Below are positions 14,847 to 23,343 of a stretch of DNA of 42,524 nt, piece after piece. The notes beneath the pieces were generated by a model. The model did not search any database and was not told the DNA's origin. It saw only the letters and a list, made by a program, of their open reading frames with translations. Origin of the DNA: Opitutales bacterium. Its GTDB lineage: Bacteria > Verrucomicrobiota > Verrucomicrobiia > Opitutales > UBA953. How positions within the stretch are numbered: position 1 is the stretch's first letter; every line of letters starts with the position of its first letter. The position numbers were made by a program, and so were the translations under genes. The stretch covers positions 1-42,524 of the forward strand of contig JAILGB010000031.1 of NCBI GenBank assembly GCA_024697185.1, in the 5' to 3' direction.

Positions 14847-17480
14847 TTATCGCTTTTCGAAATTGAAACTGCCGCTGTAGCGGAGCGCTTTTTCGCTCGC
14901 GCGTTCGAGTTTGACGGTGTAGGTGCCGAGCCCTTCGCGGAGGCGGGCGACTTTCAAGAACGCCGTTCCCGCGCGGACGGGTGCGCTGTCGATCATTTTG
15001 TCGTCTTCGTAAAGTTTTGCCGTGACAAAATCGGCTTCGTCCTCGCCGCGCGTTTTTTTAACGGTGACGGCGAAGGTGCCGGCGGCGGTGATTTTGTCGG
15101 TCACGTCAAAGGCGAGTTCCCGACCGCCGCCGTTGAGGGAGAACGGGGAGCCGCTCTCGGCGGGAACGCCGAAAATCTCCTTGGCGACGGGCGCAAATTT
15201 CTTATAGATGCTTCCGGCGACGGCAAGCGTGTCGCCTTCCGCTTTTGAGGAGTAGGAAATTTTGGGATTGTCGCGCCAGGCGTCAGTGATTTTGTGATAG
15301 CTGTCCGGGGTGTGGACGGCGGCGTCAGAGGATTTTTTGCCCTCGAGAAATGCGCGGCAGTTTTCGACAAAGGCTTTCCAGCGGGCGCCGTAGCAATCCT
15401 TCATCAAGCCTGCCAATTGCCGGTGGGAATAGTTTTCGAGCGCGCTGTGCTGTTCGGACCAGGTCGTGACGAGCATTTTGGCGTTTCGCAGCATCTGTTC
15501 CTGTTCTTTTTTGTTGCTTCCCTTGGCTTTTGCCTGTTCGCAGATGCGCCCGAAGCGCCAAAGGGAATGCGTCGCCAGCAGACGGTCCGTATAATCGATC
15601 GTCGCCAGAAAATCGGCGGAGGACTTGTTGAACGCGGCGAGATCGCGGGCGTCATAGGCTGCCATCATCTGTTTGTGCAGCGAGCGCGCGAGATCGGAGA
15701 GAAACTGTCTGCCGAGATCGCAGAGGTCCCAGCGATAGGTTTCCGTTCCCGCGATTTCCCTGTCCGTTCCCGCGGCGATCAGTTTTTCAAACGCCGCCAG
15801 CGTGTCCGCTCCGTTCCAATAGACATTGGCGCTCGACCAAGACGAGGCTTTTTGGACATTGGCGGCAGGTGTCGCGCAGAGGATGGACTCCGTGCAGCCT
15901 TCCTGCGGGCGGTCGGGGCGGTAGAGGGAACGCTCCAAGATCCGCCAGGCTTCCGTGGCGGCTGCAGAATCCTTGCCATAGCGCCGCCGGACGAAGCGTC
16001 CGATCCACGCGTCGATTTCCGCCGCCGTCATCACCTTGTCGCGCGGCATCCAGACGCGGTCAAAAAAGAGGTCGTAGAAAAACGGATTGACTTCCGTTCC
16101 CTCGGGAATGATGCCGATGCCCTTCATTTCGGCGTTCCCGCCGATCTTGCCGAGGTCGCCGAGCACCCGAAGGGAGCCGTACATGCCGTGGTTGCCGCCA
16201 AAGTTTGAGAGTTCGCACCACAGCCAGGGCGTTCCCCAAAACGAACGGGGTTTTTGCGTTCCCGCCGCCATGTCGAGACAGAGTCCGAGCACAATCGCCT
16301 TGTTTTTGTCGATCCCGTCGATGATCTCTTTTCGCGGGGAGCCGTGCCAGGACTGCAAAACCCAGACGGCGCCGGGCGCGGCTTTTTGTTGGGCGTCCTG
16401 AACGGCTTTTGCCGCCGCGCTAACATCGACGCCCGCCGTTTTGCCGCCTTCGTGGAAAAGATCACCGCCGAACGCCGCGGGAACGCGTTTCCCTTCGTAG
16501 CCGTAAACTTTTTTCAGGTTTTTATACCAATGTTCCGCCACTGTCGGGAACGCCTCGTTGGTGGGATCGAGAAGGACGGGACGCTTGAAGCCGGCGACCC
16601 AGTTGCCCTGGTCTATCAGTTTCGCATTGTATTTTTTTAAAGCCTTCGCCTCGGCGAAATCGTGCGGCACGAGTCCTGTAAAACCTTGGACGATCGGGTG
16701 CATGCCGTAGTTTTCCATACGGCGGACGATAAAGCGTCCGAGTTCGGCTTCGCGGTCGATTTGTTTTTGCGAGAGCGGTCCGCCGTGCCCTTCGAGATTG
16801 CCCATGTTCCACCAGGCGGCGAATGCGGGCGCGGGAATGAATTTGGCGATGGATTCCTTGGGGTATCCCAAGTCCTGCAAAGTCAGCTGCCAGACTTTTT
16901 CAAGTCCCGCCTGCACGAGCAGGTAGTTCATCCCGCAGAGCGCCATGCGGTCGATTTCCTCCGCCCACTCTTTTTTGCCCCAAAACGCCGACGTATAGGA
17001 AAGCGTGCAATAGTTGTAGGCGTAGCGCCACTGCCACGGGGAGGCGAGCGCGATGTCCTTGAAATCTTTTTTGACGGGAACGGCGGGCGTGTAGCGCTTG
17101 CCGCTCCAGGAAATTTCCACGCCGCGGACTTCACGCAGATAATAGCCGTATCCGGCGACCAAATCGTTGTCGTTCCCGCCGGTAACCGTCACCTTGTCGC
17201 CGTCGATCTTGAGTTCAAAACCCGACATGCCGCGACGGATTTTGAAACTGACGTCGGCGGGATCGTCCACGCCCAAGCGGGAGACGAGCTGTTCGCGCTG
17301 CAGCGCCGGTGTCTTCGCGTTTTCGCTCGTGTCAAAGGGAACGACTTTTTTCTTCTTTTTCGCCAAGGTCCGCTTCGTCGCCGCGGGAACGCTGTTTTCG
17401 TCGTTCCCGGCAAAGCTTTCGAGAGGGGCTGCACCCAAAAAAACTGTCAGCGCCAAGGCAATAAAAAATGATTTTTTCAT
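14847..17480 (-). CDS. Secreted alpha-N-acetylglucosaminidase, GH89 (NAGLU family)
   Basis: This family removes terminal alpha-linked GlcNAc, as found in gastric mucin and heparan sulfate. The frame is open into rsmG, but the ATG at 17480 gives a clean signal peptide (residues 1-24, ending ESFAG) and 877 residues. Motifs: an N-terminal alpha/beta domain, then WQWRYAYNYCTLSYTSAFWG (149-168, the family's hallmark), GMNYLLVQAGLEKVW, and AFGGDLFHEGG with Glu344 in the position of a catalytic acid. A C-terminal helical domain follows, ending in a short beta region. It lies 10 bases after rsmG in the lpxC operon, an unusual setting for a glycosidase. It suggests use of host glycans. Confidence 0.9.
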   Translation of the reverse strand: MKKSFFIALALTVFLGAAPLESFAGNDENSVPAATKRTLAKKKKKVVPFDTSENAKTPALQREQLVSRLGVDDPADVSFKIRRGMSGFELKIDGDKVTVTGGNDNDLVAGYGYYLREVRGVEISWSGKRYTPAVPVKKDFKDIALASPWQWRYAYNYCTLSYTSAFWGKKEWAEEIDRMALCGMNYLLVQAGLEKVWQLTLQDLGYPKESIAKFIPAPAFAAWWNMGNLEGHGGPLSQKQIDREAELGRFIVRRMENYGMHPIVQGFTGLVPHDFAEAKALKKYNAKLIDQGNWVAGFKRPVLLDPTNEAFPTVAEHWYKNLKKVYGYEGKRVPAAFGGDLFHEGGKTAGVDVSAAAKAVQDAQQKAAPGAVWVLQSWHGSPRKEIIDGIDKNKAIVLGLCLDMAAGTQKPRSFWGTPWLWCELSNFGGNHGMYGSLRVLGDLGKIGGNAEMKGIGIIPEGTEVNPFFYDLFFDRVWMPRDKVMTAAEIDAWIGRFVRRRYGKDSAAATEAWRILERSLYRPDRPQEGCTESILCATPAANVQKASSWSSANVYWNGADTLAAFEKLIAAGTDREIAGTETYRWDLCDLGRQFLSDLARSLHKQMMAAYDARDLAAFNKSSADFLATIDYTDRLLATHSLWRFGRICEQAKAKGSNKKEQEQMLRNAKMLVTTWSEQHSALENYSHRQLAGLMKDCYGARWKAFVENCRAFLEGKKSSDAAVHTPDSYHKITDAWRDNPKISYSSKAEGDTLAVAGSIYKKFAPVAKEIFGVPAESGSPFSLNGGGRELAFDVTDKITAAGTFAVTVKKTRGEDEADFVTAKLYEDDKMIDSAPVRAGTAFLKVARLREGLGTYTVKLERASEKALRYSGSFNFEKR

Positions 17481-17490
17481 TGTCAAACAA

Positions 17491-18162
17491 TTATGGCAAT
17501 CGGGGAGTTTTGGCGGCAAAAACCGCCGGATAAGGATAATGCAGAATGTATTTTCCTTCAAAATATTCATCGTCGCCGAGCCGTTCCCGCACATTGATTT
17601 TTTTGTCGGGAACGACACCGAGTTCCCGCGTCTCATCGTCGAGGGAACCGCCCTTCCAATACAAAATGCCGTTGGCGAGGGAATGTTTTTTGCCGGGGCT
17701 TATCAAATTTTTGGAAAGGGCGAAAAACGCCGGCAGGTTGCTCACGGCGCGTCCGGTCACAAAATCGAATTTTTGCTTGAACGTCTCGACGCGTCCGACG
17801 CGCGGCGTCACGTTTTTGAGCCCCAGACGCCGGGCGATGTCGCTGACGACCAAGATTTTTTTGGCGATCGAATCCGCCAGGGTGAACTGCGCCTGCGGAT
17901 AGAGCACGGCGAGGATCAGTCCCGGGAATCCGCCGCCGGTGCCGACATCGATCACGCGCGCTCCCGACATCAGCCGCAGGAACGTTCCCGCAACCAGGCA
18001 GTGCGCGTAATGGTGCCATTCGAGATTGTCGATGTCCTTGCGGGAAATGAGGTTTATCTTGGCGTTCCATTCGCGATGAAGCGCCGCCATCGCCTCCAGC
18101 TGCGACCATTGTTCGTCGCTAATGGGGGCGTCTTTGAAAAATGCGCGCAGACGCTGCATCAT
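17491..18162 (-). CDS. rsmG: 16S rRNA (guanine-527-N7) methyltransferase
   Basis: This SAM-dependent methyltransferase modifies G527 in the 530 loop of 16S rRNA. The 223-residue protein has the GidB/RsmG fold: an N-terminal helical part with LHREWNAKINLISRKDI, the SAM loop IDVGTGGGFPGL at 71-82, then RVETFKQKFDFVTGRAV and a C-terminal sheet. Two tandem Met codons open the gene. It begins one base after the lpxA stop, so it is co-transcribed with lipid A genes. Its loss in other bacteria gives low-level streptomycin resistance. Confidence 0.94.
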   Translation of the reverse strand: MMQRLRAFFKDAPISDEQWSQLEAMAALHREWNAKINLISRKDIDNLEWHHYAHCLVAGTFLRLMSGARVIDVGTGGGFPGLILAVLYPQAQFTLADSIAKKILVVSDIARRLGLKNVTPRVGRVETFKQKFDFVTGRAVSNLPAFFALSKNLISPGKKHSLANGILYWKGGSLDDETRELGVVPDKKINVRERLGDDEYFEGKYILHYPYPAVFAAKTPRLP

Positions 18163-18163
18163 T

Positions 18164-18940
18164 TTAGAAACTGCCGCGCTCGCTCGAACGTTGGAACTCG
18201 ATCAGCTGCCTGACGCAGGGATTTTGCCCCTCCGGCATCGTCGCCAAAAGTTCGTGCGCCTGCGACTGGTTGAGATCCTTGAAATACAGCACGCGCCAAG
18301 CCTGACGCACCGCGCGAATGTCCTCTTCCGAAAAGCCGTTGCGCTTCATCGCCACGAGATTGAAGGCTTTGACGCCGCAGTTTTCCGTTCCCTCGACGAT
18401 CATATACGGCGGAACGTCCTTGACGATGCGCGACATCGCCGCCAGCATCGAATAGTCTCCGATACGGCAAAACTGGTGAATGCCCGTGCCCCAGCCGAAA
18501 TTGACATGGTCGCCGCAAACGACATGACCCGCAAACGCCGCCTGCGAGCTCATCACCAAAAAGTTGCCGATCTGGCAGTCGTGCGCAACGTGCGAGTAAG
18601 CCAAAATGTTGTTGTCGTTGCCGAGCGTCGTAAACTGTCCGTCCTGCGTGCCGCCATGAATCGTCACGTATTCGCGAAAACAGTTGCGGTCGCCGATCTT
18701 GAGTCCGACGCGCCCGCCCTTGTATTTGAGATCCTGCGTCTTGCCGCCGATGACCGCAAAGGGATAAACCTCATTGTCCCTGCCCAAAAACGTGTAGCCT
18801 TCGACGCAGGCGTGATGATGGATGACCGTTCCCGCGCCGAGGGTGACTTCGGGACCGATGTAGGCGTAAGCGCCAACGGTGACGTTTTCGTCAAGCTGCG
18901 CGCCCGGTTCGATGATTGCGGTAGGATGGATATTGGCCAT
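18164..18940 (-). CDS. lpxA: UDP-N-acetylglucosamine O-acyltransferase
   Basis: This is the first enzyme of lipid A synthesis, adding a 3-hydroxyacyl chain from ACP to UDP-GlcNAc. The 258 residues form a left-handed beta-helix from hexapeptide repeats (residues about 1-185) with catalytic His120 in SHVAHDC, followed by a C-terminal helical domain. It lies 20 bases downstream of lpxC-fabZ and one base upstream of rsmG. lpxD and lpxB are not in the window. It contains a single octamer. Confidence 0.96.
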   Translation of the reverse strand: MANIHPTAIIEPGAQLDENVTVGAYAYIGPEVTLGAGTVIHHHACVEGYTFLGRDNEVYPFAVIGGKTQDLKYKGGRVGLKIGDRNCFREYVTIHGGTQDGQFTTLGNDNNILAYSHVAHDCQIGNFLVMSSQAAFAGHVVCGDHVNFGWGTGIHQFCRIGDYSMLAAMSRIVKDVPPYMIVEGTENCGVKAFNLVAMKRNGFSEEDIRAVRQAWRVLYFKDLNQSQAHELLATMPEGQNPCVRQLIEFQRSSERGSF

Positions 18941-18960
18941 GGCTTTTCAGATTTTGGGGG

Positions 18961-20280
18961 TTAAAGGTTTGCAGCCTTGGAGAGGGAGACCGAGAACATG
19001 ATGTCAGCGGAGGAAACGACCTCGTCGTTGACTTTGCAGCAGGCTTCCGCTGTGAAAATCTTGTTCCCGCGGTTTTTGATGATTTTTGCCTCGATGACCA
19101 GCTGGTCGCCCGGTGTCACGACGCGACGGAACTTGACCTTGTCGGCGCTCATAAAGAGCGTGATGTGTTCGCCCGGCTCGTTGGCGAGCGCCAAAAGCAT
19201 CAGTCCGGCGACCTGCGCCATCGCCTCCACCTGCAAAACGCCCGGCATGACGGGATTGCCCGGGAAATGCCCCGTGAAGAACGGCTCGTCATTGGTAACA
19301 TTCTTTAATGCGACAATCGACTTGGCGCCGTGATCGATGCTCAAAACGCGATCGACCATCACAAAAGGATAGCGATGCGGCATCAGATCCAAAATCTGTT
19401 TGATGTTCAAAGCCGTCGCGTCGGCGGGAACAGCCCCTTTTTTCTTTTGCGGTGTGAGCATCTGCGCGCGGATCGCCTGCGAAAGCTTGCCGTTGAGCGC
19501 GTGTCCCGTGCGGACGGCGATGAGATGCGCCTTGATCGGAGCGCCCACCAAAACGATGTCGCCCACCAGGTCCATGATCTTGTGGCGGACAAACTCGTCG
19601 GGATAGCGCAAACCGCCGTTGGCGATCACGTCGTTGCCCTTGATAATGATGGCGCAATCGAGCGAACCGCCCTTGATCAAGCCCGCCTTGCGGAGATTTT
19701 CGATATCGTCAAAATCCGCAAAGGTGCGCGCGTTGCAAAGCAGTTTCTCGTAGTTTTCGGGATTGATCTCAATCGTCAGATTTTGCGTATGTTTGCCGCG
19801 GTCGTCCGTCGAGGTCAGCGTGATCTTGAAGCCGTCATACGGGAGCGCGATAATCGAACGCTCGCCATCGACGACCGAAACCGGCTCGCGGACGGCATAA
19901 TACACGCGCTCCTTTTCCTGCTCGACAATCCCGGCTTCCTTGATCATCGCCACGAACGGCGCCGCCGATCCATCCAAAATCGGAGGTTCCGACGCGTTCA
20001 TCTCCACGATGCAGTTGTCAACACCCATACCGTTGAGCGCCGAATTGATATGCTCGATCGTGTGCAACTGAAAATGCCCCTGGGAAATCGTCGTATTGCG
20101 AACGCTCGTGCCCAACATGTCCGCCACAGGGCGAAACTCCGGCGTTCCCGCGACATCGACCCGGCGATAGACAATCCCCGAATCTTCCTTTGCCGGACGC
20201 AACGTCAAAACAACGTCCGCGCCCGAATGTAAACCTTTGCCACTAATCGAAATTTCACGAGAAAGGGTTCGCTGTTTCAT
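18961..20280 (-). CDS. lpxC-fabZ: LpxC-FabZ fusion: UDP-3-O-acyl-GlcNAc deacetylase / 3-hydroxyacyl-ACP dehydratase
   Basis: This is one 439-residue polypeptide. LpxC (about 1-290) is the zinc deacetylase that commits precursor to lipid A; zinc ligands are visible as His77 in TIEHINSAL and the later His and Asp in VRHKIMDLVGD. FabZ (about 300-439) is the hot-dog dehydratase of fatty-acid elongation, with catalytic His in MPHRYPF and Glu in HFPGNPVMPGVLQVEAMAQ. The two activities compete for the 3-hydroxyacyl-ACP pool, so fusion may balance lipid A and phospholipid. This fusion is known in Bacteroidetes and some PVC bacteria. It has its own promoter with the -10 box ten bases before the ATG. 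Confidence 0.96.
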   Translation of the reverse strand: MKQRTLSREISISGKGLHSGADVVLTLRPAKEDSGIVYRRVDVAGTPEFRPVADMLGTSVRNTTISQGHFQLHTIEHINSALNGMGVDNCIVEMNASEPPILDGSAAPFVAMIKEAGIVEQEKERVYYAVREPVSVVDGERSIIALPYDGFKITLTSTDDRGKHTQNLTIEINPENYEKLLCNARTFADFDDIENLRKAGLIKGGSLDCAIIIKGNDVIANGGLRYPDEFVRHKIMDLVGDIVLVGAPIKAHLIAVRTGHALNGKLSQAIRAQMLTPQKKKGAVPADATALNIKQILDLMPHRYPFVMVDRVLSIDHGAKSIVALKNVTNDEPFFTGHFPGNPVMPGVLQVEAMAQVAGLMLLALANEPGEHITLFMSADKVKFRRVVTPGDQLVIEAKIIKNRGNKIFTAEACCKVNDEVVSSADIMFSVSLSKAANL

Positions 20281-20289
20281 AATGAGTTC

Positions 20290-20318
20290 ATTATAACGGC
20301 AAGATCCCGTTCCCGCAA
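20290..20318 (-). promoter_or_regulatory. Candidate promoter for lpxC-fabZ
   Basis: TATAAT (20295-20290) lies ten bases before the ATG, with a weak -35 TTGCGG (20318-20313) at 17 bases. A CGTTCCCG octamer (20309-20316) overlaps the -35 box, so the motif and promoter may interact. The predicted leader is about three bases. Confidence 0.45.
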
Positions 20319-20382
20319 AAAATTATTTGTAAAAATTAATGGAAAAACCGGGAGCTTTTTTCGCAAAACCGCGTTCCCGTGA

Positions 20383-21372
20383 CTAAGCCCGCCGCCGGCG
20401 CGTTCCCGCGAGCAAGAGAGCGAGCGTTCCCGCAAAGAAAGCGAAGAGCGACGGCTCGGGAACGACGACGAGATCCGCAAAGTCTTTTACCGACAGCGAG
20501 TAGAACGAATGCGTCAGAGTCCAATATTTGTCGCGGACATTTTCGCCCAAATAATCCGGGAACTCTGTGTCATAGCCGTAATAGCCGTTCCCGACGCTGT
20601 AAGTCGTCAGCCCGTAGTGCTTGTCGTCCGAGTCCGTGATATGCACCGCCGTGACAAGTCCTGTTGCGTCATTGACATCAAATCCCCAAAGCGTCACCGC
20701 ATGACCGCTATAAAGTCCGCCCTCCTGCCCTGCCGCCGTATTGCCCCAAAACTCCAAGGAAAGCCCGATCACGCAATCCTGATTGCAGATCAGATCCTTG
20801 AGAATCTCCGTAAACTCCGACTGTTGCAAACCGCCGACGCCGTCCCCGTCAAAATTGTTGTGCAGGGTGAACAGCGTTCCCGCCACAAAGGACGCGGGAT
20901 TGGGATAAAGCTCCTTGAAATAGGCACCGCCGGAACCTTTTTTTTGAGACCACGAGTTCGGGAAATTGTACAAGTTCGTATAATAGTTTTGCGGCATCTG
21001 ACCGGTAAAATACCACGGGAGCCCGAACTCCGAGAGCCCGCCCTTGTTGGTCCAATTTGCCTTGTAGGTGTTAAAGATTTCGGAAGCCGTCTTGGGGACA
21101 TTGGCACCCAAACTGTTGCCCGCCTTGACATACCAGTCCTGCCAATAGGCAGCCATGCAGGACGCCTGAGACGCCCAGCACATTTCGCCGTCGCCGTTCC
21201 AGGACTGCGTTTCCGCGTTCCAGTCCTTGTCGGCGTCATGCCAGCCGCTTTCAAAACTGACACCGGGAGCAAAATAAGTTGTAATCCCGTCGCCTTTGAT
21301 CACCGTCGCGCCAAAAAGCGTTCCCGCGGGCAAAATCGACAAGGGTAAAATAAATTTCGCGAACTTATACAT
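20383..21372 (-). CDS. Secreted IdeS/Mac-like cysteine protease with PEP-CTERM tail (paralogue 1)
   Basis: The 329 residues are a signal peptide (1-21), a papain-like domain resembling streptococcal IdeS (family C66), and a PEP-CTERM tail. Residues matching the IdeS set are Lys49 in GWHDADK, Cys65 in EMCWASQASCMAAYW, His224 in GHAVTLWG, and Asp247/Asp249 in HITDSDD. His-to-Asp spacing is 23, against 22 in IdeS. The tail is VVPEPSLF, a hydrophobic helix and RRRRA, the layout recognised by exosortases. IdeS cleaves the IgG hinge; the target here is unknown and need not be immunoglobulin. It is the most divergent and the last of three tandem copies, and the only one with a strong Shine-Dalgarno (21380-21386). 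Confidence 0.75.
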   Translation of the reverse strand: MYKFAKFILPLSILPAGTLFGATVIKGDGITTYFAPGVSFESGWHDADKDWNAETQSWNGDGEMCWASQASCMAAYWQDWYVKAGNSLGANVPKTASEIFNTYKANWTNKGGLSEFGLPWYFTGQMPQNYYTNLYNFPNSWSQKKGSGGAYFKELYPNPASFVAGTLFTLHNNFDGDGVGGLQQSEFTEILKDLICNQDCVIGLSLEFWGNTAAGQEGGLYSGHAVTLWGFDVNDATGLVTAVHITDSDDKHYGLTTYSVGNGYYGYDTEFPDYLGENVRDKYWTLTHSFYSLSVKDFADLVVVPEPSLFAFFAGTLALLLAGTRRRRA

Positions 21373-21379
21373 TGGAAAA

Positions 21380-21386
21380 CCTCCTT
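21380..21386 (-). promoter_or_regulatory. Strong Shine-Dalgarno before protease paralogue 1
   Basis: AAGGAGG is followed by seven bases and then the ATG at 21372. Such a site is exceptional in this window, where most starts lack one, and would allow efficient translation of the last gene of the protease cluster. Confidence 0.75.
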
Positions 21387-21403
21387 TTTTGTTTTAGGGA
21401 CAA

Positions 21404-22270
21404 TTATTTTCTCCGGCGGCGCGTTCCCGCGAGCAAAAGAGCAAGCGTTCCCGCGAAGAAGCCGAACATCGACGGCTCGGGGACAACGGCGGGAACGAGA
21501 AAATCCGCGGGAGCGAGACGGTCAAAGTTTGCGACGTAAATATCCTTCCCGTAATAGTCGCTCTGCAATCCCATAAGGGTTTGCCCGGCGTAAACTAACC
21601 CGTCGCAAGCGACTTCAAAAATGCCTTCGAGATTTTTTCCCTCGCGCGCGTCGTCGGAATCGGTGACAAAAAGTTTTTTGATCCCGCTCGCATCGTATTC
21701 GACGCCCCAGAGGGTGATCTCGTGTCCCCAGCCCGAAACACCGACTTTGCGCAAGGAAAGCGCGAGCCCGCTGCCGCTGTTGAGGGCGCTCACGAGATTG
21801 TTCGACATTGCGGTGTAATTTTGATTGGACGACTCTGTCAGATAGTCGCCCAGTTTTCGGTCTCCGCTAAAATATTCGCGATAATAGCCGCCCTGCGGAA
21901 TGCCCTCGCCCGGCATCAGCTGCGCCCAGCCGTGTTCGCCCGCCTTGGCGTAGTTGCCCGTCAGCCACCATTCAATCGCGTATTTGGGCAGACTGCCGTA
22001 ATCGCTCGTGTAGGCAGTCCTGAACGTCTGCCAGACAGCCTCGCCCGTCGGCGTTCCCGCGGGAACAGCATACTGGTCTTGCCACCAAGCCAAAATATTG
22101 GACGCCGTCGCCGCCCAACAATAGCCCATATCGCGAAAATAATCTTCACCCTTGTTAAAATCATACCAGCCGGATGCGCGCGTCACACCTTTTGCCCAAG
22201 CCTCGTCCGCCAATGCCGTTCCCGACATCAGCGAGAGCCCGAGGGCAAAAAATGTAATCTTGCGCATCAT
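21404..22270 (-). CDS. Secreted IdeS/Mac-like cysteine protease with PEP-CTERM tail (paralogue 2)
   Basis: The frame is open upstream, but the tandem ATGs at 22270 and 22267 precede a signal peptide (MRKITFFALGLSLMSGTALA), giving 288 residues. The mature start WAKGVTRASGWYDFNK parallels IdeS WTKGVTPP and GWYDITK. Matching catalytic positions are Lys40, Cys51 in GYCWAATASNILAWW, His183 in GHEITLWG, and Asp204/Asp206 in FVTDSDD. A PEP-CTERM tail (VVPEPSMF, hydrophobic helix, RRRRK) closes the protein. It starts four bases after the stop of paralogue 3, so the two are co-transcribed. It is the closest of the three to IdeS around the Cys and His. The substrate is unknown; cleavage of host or competitor proteins at the surface is an inference. 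Confidence 0.78.
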   Translation of the reverse strand: MMRKITFFALGLSLMSGTALADEAWAKGVTRASGWYDFNKGEDYFRDMGYCWAATASNILAWWQDQYAVPAGTPTGEAVWQTFRTAYTSDYGSLPKYAIEWWLTGNYAKAGEHGWAQLMPGEGIPQGGYYREYFSGDRKLGDYLTESSNQNYTAMSNNLVSALNSGSGLALSLRKVGVSGWGHEITLWGVEYDASGIKKLFVTDSDDAREGKNLEGIFEVACDGLVYAGQTLMGLQSDYYGKDIYVANFDRLAPADFLVPAVVPEPSMFGFFAGTLALLLAGTRRRRK

Positions 22271-22274
22271 CCGT

Positions 22275-23291
22275 TCATTTCCCCATTTTTTGATTCTTGC
22301 GACGGCGGCGCGTTCCCGCGAGCAAAAGCGCCAGCGTTCCCGCGAAGAATCCAAACAACGACGGCTCCGGAATCACCAGCGCCGGATAGCCCATAATGCC
22401 GGAGAGCTGCGTGACATAGTTGCCCGAAAAAAGTTTGGCTTCGTTATAATCGATCGCCGCATAGTTTCCCGTGTAGGAGACATTGTAGGAATTTAAGGCG
22501 ATGTTCAACGGATCGGCAGTCGAATCATCGGAGTCCGTCACATAAATTTTTGAAACCAACCCGTCGTTCCCGACATCACATCCCCAGACGGTAATTTCAT
22601 GATTTTTGCCGAAGCCGTTGTAGCCGACGGCAAAACTCAAACCGACGGGACCGTGATTTAGCAGCGTCGTCAAATAGTTAGAGAAAACTTCCGCAGAACT
22701 ATGCGTTTTATCAGGACGACCGGAACCCCAGGTGTAATAATTTCCGCCAAGGCAAATCGCATAGTTTTCAGTCCGCGCGGCAAAATCATATTCTGTGCGT
22801 TCCCGCAGACTCGCCCAAGTGGCGCTATACGCTCCGTAGGCGTCTGCCATCGTCGCCAAAAATCCGGTGTCGCCGCTCAAATAGTTGCCGCCGCCCGTCG
22901 GTTTCGAATAATTCGAAGTCGTGGGGGACTTCCCTTCAAAAAACCATTGCAGACCTTCATACGAACCGCAGCCCTTGCCCGGATCCCAGTTTTTCAAAAA
23001 AACATTTTCAAAAATCCCGCACGTGTAATCGGTGGTCGTATTCCTCAAAATATTGCCCGGAACGGTGTTTCCCGCTTTTTCGTAAGTGTCGCACCACCAC
23101 TGGAGCATATTGGAAGCCACTGCCGCCCAACAAAAATTGCGATCAGTCGTCGAGAGATTTGAATTTGACCTCTTGTTGACATCATACCAGCCGGAATCCG
23201 CCGTCACGCCGGGTGCCCAAACGCTGGCGGCTGTCAGCGTTCCCGCGGGCAGCAGGAGCAGAAGGCTCGGGATTAAAACTGTGTTTTTCAT
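22275..23291 (-). CDS. Secreted IdeS/Mac-like cysteine protease with PEP-CTERM tail (paralogue 3)
   Basis: This is the first gene of the three-gene cluster, 338 residues long with a signal peptide (1-22). Matching IdeS positions are Lys40 in GWYDVNK, Cys54 in NFCWAAVASNMLQWW, His231 in NHEITVWG, and Asp253/Asp255 in YVTDSDD. His-to-first-Asp is 22 and Asp-to-Asp is 2, the same as IdeS (262, 284, 286). The middle of the protein is longer and divergent, which could set different substrate specificity. The tail VIPEPSLF, hydrophobic helix and RRRR is followed by an extra NQKMGK that paralogues 1 and 2 lack. No exosortase is in the window. An inverted repeat lies about 55 bases upstream. Confidence 0.78.
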   Translation of the reverse strand: MKNTVLIPSLLLLLPAGTLTAASVWAPGVTADSGWYDVNKRSNSNLSTTDRNFCWAAVASNMLQWWCDTYEKAGNTVPGNILRNTTTDYTCGIFENVFLKNWDPGKGCGSYEGLQWFFEGKSPTTSNYSKPTGGGNYLSGDTGFLATMADAYGAYSATWASLRERTEYDFAARTENYAICLGGNYYTWGSGRPDKTHSSAEVFSNYLTTLLNHGPVGLSFAVGYNGFGKNHEITVWGCDVGNDGLVSKIYVTDSDDSTADPLNIALNSYNVSYTGNYAAIDYNEAKLFSGNYVTQLSGIMGYPALVIPEPSLFGFFAGTLALLLAGTRRRRKNQKMGK

Positions 23292-23343
23292 AATTTGGGT
23301 AGTCGGGGTTTTCGACTGCTCGTAAGGGTTTTTTTATGTTTGG

